Source: an uncultured Clostridium sp. (lineage in GTDB: Bacteria; Bacillota; Clostridia; Clostridiales; Clostridiaceae). From it: 42,224 nucleotides of DNA. How positions within the stretch are numbered: the stretch's first letter is position 1; every line of letters begins with the position of its first letter. Under the pieces are notes generated by a model, which was not told the origin of the DNA, made no database searches, and saw nothing but the letters and a program-made list of their open reading frames with translations. Below, one piece after another: positions 37,448-42,224 of the stretch. The stretch covers positions 1 through 42,224 of the forward strand of contig NZ_CAMQRY010000006.1 in the NCBI RefSeq assembly GCF_947036855.1, written 5' to 3'. Made by a program: the position numbers and the translations under genes.

Positions 37448-37921
37448 ATGGGATATATAATAGATTTAAGAAAAGAACTAAAGAATGAGAATAGACCATT
37501 AATGATGCCAGCAGCAGGAGTATTAGTATTTAATGAAAATGGAGAAGTTCTATTACAAAGAAGAACTGATAATAATAGATGGGGAATTCCTGGTGGTTCT
37601 ATGGAACTTGGGGAAACTTTTGAAGAAGCAGCAAGACGAGAAGTTTTTGAAGAAGTAAATTTAACAGTTAATAAATTAGAAGTTTTTAATGTGTACTCAG
37701 GTGAAAGTCTACACTATATATATCCAAATGGACATGAGGTGTATATAGTAAGTTGCATGTATATATGTAAAAATGATTTTAGTGGAGAGTTAAAATTAGA
37801 CCCAGTTGAAACTAAGGATGCAAAATTTTACTCATTAAAAAATTTACCATCAGAAGATGAGCTAAATATACCAGATAAAGTTGTCATAAAAGATTTAATA
37901 AAACAAGGATTACTAAAATAG
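37448..37921 (+). CDS. Nudix hydrolase
   Basis: A 157-residue Nudix protein. The Nudix box runs from Gly50 to Leu72: Glu56, Arg64, Glu65, Glu68 and Glu69 are all in place, while the final Gly is Asn71 (EEVNL). The N-terminal RPLMMPAAGVLVFNENGEVL and RWGIPGGSMELGET are typical. Members cleave nucleoside diphosphates linked to another group; the substrate cannot be deduced. AAGGAG lies before the ATG. It stands between sod and a DUF1858 gene on the plus strand. Confidence 0.9.
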   Translation: MGYIIDLRKELKNENRPLMMPAAGVLVFNENGEVLLQRRTDNNRWGIPGGSMELGETFEEAARREVFEEVNLTVNKLEVFNVYSGESLHYIYPNGHEVYIVSCMYICKNDFSGELKLDPVETKDAKFYSLKNLPSEDELNIPDKVVIKDLIKQGLLK

Positions 37922-38022
37922 TAAAAGTAATTTATTTGAAATAAAAAAAATGGTCGAGTATAATTACAATTAAAGAGAATAATAAATTCTACAAAATAAA
38001 TTTATGTAAAAGAGGTATAGAT

Positions 38023-38205
38023 ATGATAAATAAAGAAATGACAATTGGTGAAATAATAAGACAAAACCCAACAAAGGCAGAAGTATTAATGGCATTTGGT
38101 ATGGGATGTGTTGGTTGTCCATCAGCTCAAGCAGAAACTTTAGAAGAAGCTGCAATGGTTCATGGATTAAATATAGAAGAGCTTATAGTAGCTTTAAATA
38201 AATAA
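38023..38205 (+). CDS. DUF1858 domain protein
   Basis: A 60-residue protein with the complete DUF1858 domain: [20 protein letters not shown] then [19 protein letters not shown]. The CxxC pair is Cys29 and Cys32. Such domains often occur with hybrid-cluster proteins or redox enzymes in anaerobes and are thought to be redox-active or metal-binding; no direct function is known. AAGAGG lies before the ATG. A terminator follows at once. Confidence 0.88.
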   Translation: MINKEMTIGEIIRQNPTKAEVLMAFGMGCVGCPSAQAETLEEAAMVHGLNIEELIVALNK

Positions 38206-38210
38206 TTATT

Positions 38211-38245
38211 AACTGCGAGATTAGAGATAATCTTGCAGTTTTTTT
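38211..38245 (+). terminator. Terminator after DUF1858 gene
   Basis: Stem of 13 bp (38211-38223 with 38228-38240, one G-U pair), loop GAGA, followed by a T-run. Confidence 0.92.
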
Positions 38246-38256
38246 ATACCAACTAA

Positions 38257-38285
38257 TTGATAACCATTATTAAATATTTTATAAA
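38257..38285 (+). promoter_or_regulatory. Possible distal promoter of rubrerythrin gene with Fur-like box
   Basis: TTGATA (38257-38262), 17-base spacer, TATAAA (38280-38285). Overlapping the -35 and spacer, TGATAACCATTATTA (38258-38272) matches the Fur 7-1-7 consensus at 12 of 14 defined positions. It is about 260 bases before the rubrerythrin start. The stretch between the two promoters is AT-rich; a 21-codon ORF at 38361 lacks a usable ribosome site. Confidence 0.4.
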
Positions 38286-38445
38286 TATACATGATATATA
38301 TATAAATATGCATATTTATAAATAATTGAAAATAAAATTAAAAAAGATTATTTATAAGGAATGGTACAGATAGAGGGAATAGAGAATATTATAGTATGTA
38401 TTTTTGATATTTATAATAAAAATTAAAAAAACTTTGAAAAAAGGC

Positions 38446-38474
38446 TTGATAATCAATAATAACTATTATATAAT
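38446..38474 (+). promoter_or_regulatory. Proximal promoter of rubrerythrin gene with PerR/Fur-like operator
   Basis: TTGATA (38446-38451), 17-base spacer, perfect TATAAT (38469-38474). The spacer contains the dyad ATAATA-AC-TATTAT, and TGATAAT overlaps the -35, resembling PerR or Fur operators. Peroxide-responsive PerR control of reverse rubrerythrin is known in C. acetobutylicum; the exact site here is inferred. Confidence 0.55.
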
Positions 38475-38542
38475 AATAACATAACGAAGATACAGAAAAG
38501 AAATATTAAAAATGTTTGAAAAACTTTAGGAGGTTTTGTAAA

Positions 38543-39091
38543 ATGAAAAAATTTGTTTGTACAGTTTGTGGTTATATTGCAGAAGGTGAAGTGGCTCCAT
38601 CAGTGTGCCCAATATGTGGAGTAGGTGCTGATAAGTTCATGGAACAAACAGACACAATGGTATATGCTGATGAGCATAGAATTGGTGTGGCTAAGGGAAC
38701 AGATTCAAGAATAATAGAGGGATTACAAGCTAACTTCATGGGAGAATGTACAGAAGTAGGAATGTATTTAGCTATGTCAAGACAAGCTGATAGAGAAGGA
38801 CACCCAGAAATCGGAGAAGCTTACAAAAGAATAGCTTTCGAAGAAGCTGAGCATGCTGCTAAATTTGCAGAAATGTTAGGTGAGGTTGTTGAAGCTGATA
38901 CTAAAGCTAACTTACAAGCTAGAGTTAATGCTGAGCATGGAGCATGTCAAGGTAAGAAAGATTTAGCTACATTAGCTAAACAATTAAACTTAGACGCTAT
39001 ACATGATACAGTACACGAAATGTGTAAAGATGAAGCTAGACACGGAAAAGCTTTCGCTGGATTATTAGAAAGATACTTTGGTGCTAAATAG
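38543..39091 (+). CDS. Reverse rubrerythrin
   Basis: A 182-residue non-heme iron protein with the domain order reversed from classical rubrerythrin: an N-terminal rubredoxin-like iron site (Cys6, Cys9, Cys22, Cys25) followed by a ferritin-like diiron domain with [31 protein letters not shown] and DEARHGKAF. In clostridia such proteins act as NADH-dependent peroxidases that remove hydrogen peroxide and oxygen. The frame opens at 38516, but ATG 38543 is chosen because AGGAGG lies 9 bases before it and the cysteine motif starts there. Its GC-richer codons (GCT, GGA, GAA) suggest high expression. Confidence 0.95.
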   Translation: MKKFVCTVCGYIAEGEVAPSVCPICGVGADKFMEQTDTMVYADEHRIGVAKGTDSRIIEGLQANFMGECTEVGMYLAMSRQADREGHPEIGEAYKRIAFEEAEHAAKFAEMLGEVVEADTKANLQARVNAEHGACQGKKDLATLAKQLNLDAIHDTVHEMCKDEARHGKAFAGLLERYFGAK

Positions 39092-39105
39092 TATTAAAGT
39101 TATAT

Positions 39106-39144
39106 AAAGAGGTTTCCATTTTGAAATGGAAACCTCTTTTTTTT
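39106..39144 (+). terminator. Terminator after rubrerythrin gene
   Basis: Perfect stem of about 16 bp centred on TG (core GAGGTTTCCATTT/AAATGGAAACCTC), followed by a long T-run. Confidence 0.95.
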
Positions 39145-39256
39145 GCGTTATAATAGAAGAAGGTGTAAATTTAGTATAATATTTTTTATAAATTAAAATA
39201 AATTATTTTAGATTAAAGCCAAAACTAAAGATGAAAGAATATGAAAGGGTAAAAAA

Positions 39257-40018
39257 ATGAGTAGGGTAGATTTTGAAAAAGAATATGAAATTCTATATAG
39301 AGATATAGATAAAAATTTTAATTGTAGGGTTACTTCAATAATGGATTGTTTTACAGATGTAGGACTTCGACATGAAGATGAATTAGGGATAGATATAAGT
39401 ATGACTAATCCATACGGAGTAGTGTTTGTATTTTTTGAATATGATATCAAGATAGATAGGTATCCAAAATATAAAGAGAAAATAAGAGTAAAAACACATG
39501 TTGATACTATACAAAAATTTTATGCATCACGAAGTTTTGAAATGTTTGGAGAGTCTGGAGAAGTTATAGGGACAGCAACATCACTGGCCGTAGTAATAGA
39601 TGTAGAAAAAAGAAAACTTTCAAAAGTTCCAGATATATATTATGAAAAACATGGAATTTCTAAGGATACAAAAATAAGACCAACTAAGTTAAAATTTGAA
39701 AAGCTTAGTAATGGTACTGTTGAAAAAGAAATAGATATAAGGTTTTCTGACTTTGATAGTAATGCACATATAAATAATGCAAAGTACTTTGAATGGTCGC
39801 TTGATGCTATACCAAATGATATTTTGGATAAATACTTAGTTTCAGAAATAAAAATTAAGTTTATCAAAGAAATTATAGGCGAGGACAAGCCTAAGGTGGA
39901 GATTGAAATTATTAAGGGAATAGATCAAATAAAGATGCTTCATAAAATATCAAATAATAAGAATGAAGAAGTTAATATAATGGAATCATATTGGACTAGA
40001 AAAGAATTTAAGTTATAA
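39257..40018 (+). CDS. Acyl-ACP thioesterase
   Basis: Releases free fatty acids from acyl carrier protein. The 253-residue protein consists of two hotdog domains: the first contains YRDIDKNFNCRVTSIMDCF and the substrate-facing segment; the second has the catalytic-type motif SDFDSNAHINNAKYFEW (164-180) with Asn169 and His171. Bacterial members of this family vary in chain length and may act on unusual fatty acids; specificity cannot be told. AAAGGG precedes the ATG. It is a single-gene unit bounded by terminators. Confidence 0.9.
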   Translation: MSRVDFEKEYEILYRDIDKNFNCRVTSIMDCFTDVGLRHEDELGIDISMTNPYGVVFVFFEYDIKIDRYPKYKEKIRVKTHVDTIQKFYASRSFEMFGESGEVIGTATSLAVVIDVEKRKLSKVPDIYYEKHGISKDTKIRPTKLKFEKLSNGTVEKEIDIRFSDFDSNAHINNAKYFEWSLDAIPNDILDKYLVSEIKIKFIKEIIGEDKPKVEIEIIKGIDQIKMLHKISNNKNEEVNIMESYWTRKEFKL

Positions 40019-40062
40019 AAAGATAGTAAAAGAAATTTTAAGATGTTTTTATACTTTAAAGT

Positions 40063-40106
40063 AAAATAGTATGTTATAGAAATTTATCTATAACATACTA
40101 TTTTTT
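40063..40106. terminator. Bidirectional terminator between thioesterase and flavoprotein genes
   Basis: An 18-bp perfect stem (40063-40080 with 40087-40104), 6-base loop, followed on the plus strand by T's. It serves two convergent genes. Confidence 0.92.
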
Positions 40107-40113
40107 GTTTTTA

Positions 40114-41358
40114 TTATTTTGTACTACCAAGTGCAGCAGCAAATCCAGAGCTCCAAGCCCATTGAAGATTAAATCCACCACAATCGCCATCTACATCCAT
40201 AACTTCACCACAGAAGAATAAACCTTTTACAAGCTTTGATTCTAGGGTTACAGGGTCTATATCATTTGTATCAACACCACCTGCAGTTACTTGAGCAGCT
40301 GTAAATCCATTAGAGTCAGTACATTTAAACTCCCAACTTTTAAGTGTCTTAACAAGAGCTTTTTTTTCTTTCCAAGACAAATCACAACAAGGTTTATGAA
40401 TATCTCTTATTCCAGATTCTTTTAAAATAGTTATGATAAGTTTTTTATTAATAACTCCAATAAGAGCATCAACTATACCTCTCATACTAAACATTCCAAA
40501 ATGTTCATCTAAGAATAGTTCAAGTTCCTTTTCGGTTTTATCTGGCATCATATCAACAACTATACGAACATCCTCACCCTTAGAAACTGCATATGAAGCA
40601 GTTCTAGATATTTGTAAAATAGGAGGTCCTGATATTCCATAGTTTGTAAATAGAATCTCACCAAAATCTTTTCTAAGCGACTTACCATTACTAACTACTT
40701 CTGTATAGCCATCAAACTTAACGCCTGTCATAGACTTTAATGCGTGGTGTTCAAGCTTTAATTGAACTATACCAGCAACTTGACCTATTATTTTGTGTCC
40801 AAGTTGCTTAGAAAGGATATAACCAGACCCATCAGAACCACTTACAGTAGCTGATTTTCCTCCACAAGCTAAAATCACTTTAGATGAAGTAATAACTTCC
40901 ATACTTTCATCTGTTGGAGTAATTTTAAAAATTTCATTTGATTTAGATATTCTATTTACTTTAAATGATGTATAAACAGGAATATCTCTTTCTTCTATTG
41001 ATAGCTTTAAAATATCTACAACTGAAGATGCTTGAAGAGATTTAGGGTAGCATTTACCTTTTTGAAGTTCTATTATAGGTAAACCAATATTTAAAAAGAA
41101 TGCTTTAGTATCTTCAACAGAAAAATTACCTAAAACATTTTGATAAAATTTATCATTTTCACTATGATACGTATCAAATGGATGTGAGATAGTAGAGTTA
41201 GTTATATTACAACGTCCATTTCCAGTCATAAGAATTTTTCGACCAATTTTATCAGTACCTTCAATAATAGCTACATCAAGTCCAAAATCTTTAGCTGAAA
41301 TAGCAGCCATCATACCAGATGCTCCACCACCAATAATAATTAAATCATGATATATCAT
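40114..41358 (-). CDS. BaiN/HI0933 family NAD(P)/FAD-dependent oxidoreductase
   Basis: A 414-residue flavoprotein of the HI0933/YhiN/BaiN family. The FAD motif is LIIIGGGASGMMAAISA (6-22), followed by KIGRKILMTGNGRCNITN, and the C-terminal FAD contact region is FFCGEVMDVDGDCGGFNLQWAWSSG. In some gut clostridia BaiN was reported to act in bile acid dehydroxylation, but the family is widespread and its general role is unresolved, so no substrate is claimed. AGGAG lies before the ATG. It is alone on the lagging strand. Confidence 0.9.
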   Translation of the reverse strand: MIYHDLIIIGGGASGMMAAISAKDFGLDVAIIEGTDKIGRKILMTGNGRCNITNSTISHPFDTYHSENDKFYQNVLGNFSVEDTKAFFLNIGLPIIELQKGKCYPKSLQASSVVDILKLSIEERDIPVYTSFKVNRISKSNEIFKITPTDESMEVITSSKVILACGGKSATVSGSDGSGYILSKQLGHKIIGQVAGIVQLKLEHHALKSMTGVKFDGYTEVVSNGKSLRKDFGEILFTNYGISGPPILQISRTASYAVSKGEDVRIVVDMMPDKTEKELELFLDEHFGMFSMRGIVDALIGVINKKLIITILKESGIRDIHKPCCDLSWKEKKALVKTLKSWEFKCTDSNGFTAAQVTAGGVDTNDIDPVTLESKLVKGLFFCGEVMDVDGDCGGFNLQWAWSSGFAAALGSTK

Positions 41359-41457
41359 AAAAAATTCTCCTTTATAAATTTAATTTATATAATTAATGTA
41401 TTTATATTTCATAACATAAATAGTTTTTCTTTAAAAATCTTACTAATAAAGTAGAAA

Positions 41458-41495
41458 AAAATCTATATTAAAAGTAAAACTTACATATAGATTTT
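41458..41495. other. Isolated hairpin in gene-free stretch
   Basis: Arms AAAATCTATAT (41458-41468) and ATATAGATTTT (41485-41495) with a 16-base loop that itself can pair AAGT/ACTT. A-run precedes and T-run follows, as for a bidirectional terminator, but no gene points to it within the window. The rest of 41359-41804 is AT-rich without a convincing ORF. Confidence 0.45.
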
Positions 41496-41804
41496 AGCAT
41501 AGTAAGAAATTTCATAAAAGAAATTCTAAGAATTTATACAGAAAAATTCAATTAATTAGTATATAAATTGTGAAATTTTAATAATTTTTATATTTATTTT
41601 ATAAAAAAATAATATATATTTTAAGAGAAATACTAGCGAAACTATAAAATTATATATTTTAACGATAAAAACTTTAGAAAATATTAAAATCTTTTACAAA
41701 GAAAAAAATAAGATTAAATGGCGTTATTGCTAAGTTCTATAGTTACATAAGAGTGGGAATTTATGGAGTGATTAAAAAAACAGAAAAAAACTTTCTAAAA
41801 AGTG

Positions 41805-41833
41805 TTGACAGTTATCCATAATTTCTGTAATAT
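41805..41833 (+). promoter_or_regulatory. Promoter of tRNA array
   Basis: Perfect TTGACA (41805-41810), 17-base spacer, TAATAT (41828-41833). A-rich tracts directly upstream (41773-41800) look like an UP element, usual for stable RNA promoters. The spacer contains TTATCCATA, one base from a DnaA box. Confidence 0.8.
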
Positions 41834-41916
41834 AGTCTATGTCAGGTCGGCAAGTTCGGCATGACGGTCAAATAAATAATGATGATTAACATATTGTGTG
41901 ATAAGAGGTTTTTTAT

Positions 41917-41991
41917 GGCCCCTTGGTCAAGCGGTTAAGACACCACCCTTTCACGGTGGTAACAGGGGTTCGATTCCCCTAGGGGTCACCA
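41917..41991 (+). tRNA. tRNA-Glu (TTC)
   Basis: Complete cloverleaf with encoded CCA: acceptor GGCCCCT/AGGGGTC, anticodon stem CCACC/GGTGG with loop CTTTCAC giving anticodon TTC, and T-arm GGGGTTCGATTCCCC. First gene of the tRNA array. Confidence 0.97.
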
Positions 41992-41996
41992 ATTTA

Positions 41997-42072
41997 GGTC
42001 GCATAGCTCAGCTGGGAGAGCACCTGCCTTACAAGCAGGGGGTCACAGGTTCGAACCCTGTTGCGACCACCA
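41997..42072 (+). tRNA. tRNA-Val (TAC)
   Basis: Complete 76-base cloverleaf with CCA: acceptor GGTCGCA/TGCGACC, anticodon stem CCTGC/GCAGG with loop CTTACAA giving TAC. It follows tRNA-Glu by five bases. Confidence 0.97.
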
Positions 42073-42080
42073 CACAATAT

Positions 42081-42157
42081 GGTTCAGTAGCTCAGTTGGT
42101 TAGAGTACCGGCCTGTCACGCCGGGGGTCGAGGGTTCGAATCCCTTCTGAATCGCCA
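42081..42157 (+). tRNA. tRNA-Asp (GTC)
   Basis: Complete 77-base cloverleaf with CCA: acceptor GGTTCAG/CTGAATC (one G-U pair), anticodon stem CCGGC/GCCGG with loop CTGTCAC giving GTC. It follows tRNA-Val by eight bases. Confidence 0.96.
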
Positions 42158-42170
42158 CTTTATTTATTTT

Positions 42171-42224
42171 GGCCCCTTGGTCAAGCGGTTAAGACACCAC
42201 CCTTTCACGGTGGTAACAGGGGTT
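42171..42224 (+). tRNA. tRNA-Glu (TTC), second copy, cut by the window edge
   Basis: The visible 54 bases are identical to the first 54 of the tRNA-Glu at 41917. The T-arm and 3' end lie beyond the window. This points to a tandem duplication of the array. Confidence 0.93.

Noticed and set aside
38361..38426. 21-codon ORF between the two rubrerythrin promoters
   Set aside because: The only AGG-like site touches the ATG directly, too close to work, and composition is that of intergenic DNA.

Overview
The window is the replication-origin region of a low-GC Firmicute chromosome, most likely Clostridium sensu stricto. Supporting signs are the very AT-rich sequence, strong AGGAGG ribosome sites, the gene order rpmH-rnpA-yidD-yidC-jag-mnmE-mnmG-rsmG-parA-parB on one side of the origin and dnaA-dnaN-yaaA-recF-remB-gyrB-gyrA on the other, a clostridial-type reverse rubrerythrin, and a LonC-type protease. 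The order recalls C. perfringens, but the species cannot be fixed from sequence alone.

Left arm (1-9358, minus strand): tandem rRNA-type promoters and the start of an rRNA leader at the extreme left edge run out of the window. Then, reading away from the origin, come dnaA, dnaN, an S4 protein (yaaA), recF, remB, gyrB and gyrA. The origin is bipartite. The dnaA-dnaN gap carries DnaA boxes, a GC cluster, DnaA-trios and an AT-rich unwinding region (7771-7999). The gap upstream of dnaA carries 13 perfect and 3 near-perfect DnaA boxes (9429-9851).

Right arm, proximal (10186-20758, plus strand): ribosomal protein L34, RNase P protein, membrane insertion (YidD, YidC, KhpB/Jag), tRNA wobble modification (MnmE, MnmG), 16S rRNA methylation (RsmG) and chromosome segregation (ParA, ParB with two parS sites). 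One lagging-strand gene, an AmiS/UreI-type urea/amide channel, interrupts the block, followed by an unrecognised membrane-anchored protein.

Right arm, middle (20759-33793): a lagging-strand operon (LysE-type exporter, class V aminotransferase/cysteine desulfurase, AI-2E-type permease); then DUF3343, MscS channel and DUF951; the rpsF-ssb-rpsR operon; a MazG-like protein; yybS-gdpP-rplI-lonC; and dnaB.

Right arm, distal (33794-42224): proC, a candidate Fur-controlled small RNA, serine dehydratase (sdaAB-sdaAA), superoxide dismutase, a Nudix hydrolase, a DUF1858 protein, reverse rubrerythrin with operator-like promoters, an acyl-ACP thioesterase, a BaiN/HI0933-type flavoprotein, and a tRNA array (Glu-Val-Asp-Glu) cut by the right edge.

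Most of the window is conserved housekeeping; no defence system, prophage, transposon or CRISPR array is visible. The most promising unexplained signals are non-coding: (1) a free-standing promoter + Fur box + G-poor RNA + terminator after proC; (2) hairpins placed between a strong but distant Shine-Dalgarno sequence and the start codon of parA and of yaaA; (3) inverted DnaA-box pairs on both sides of rsmG, about 6.5-7.5 kb from the origin core.
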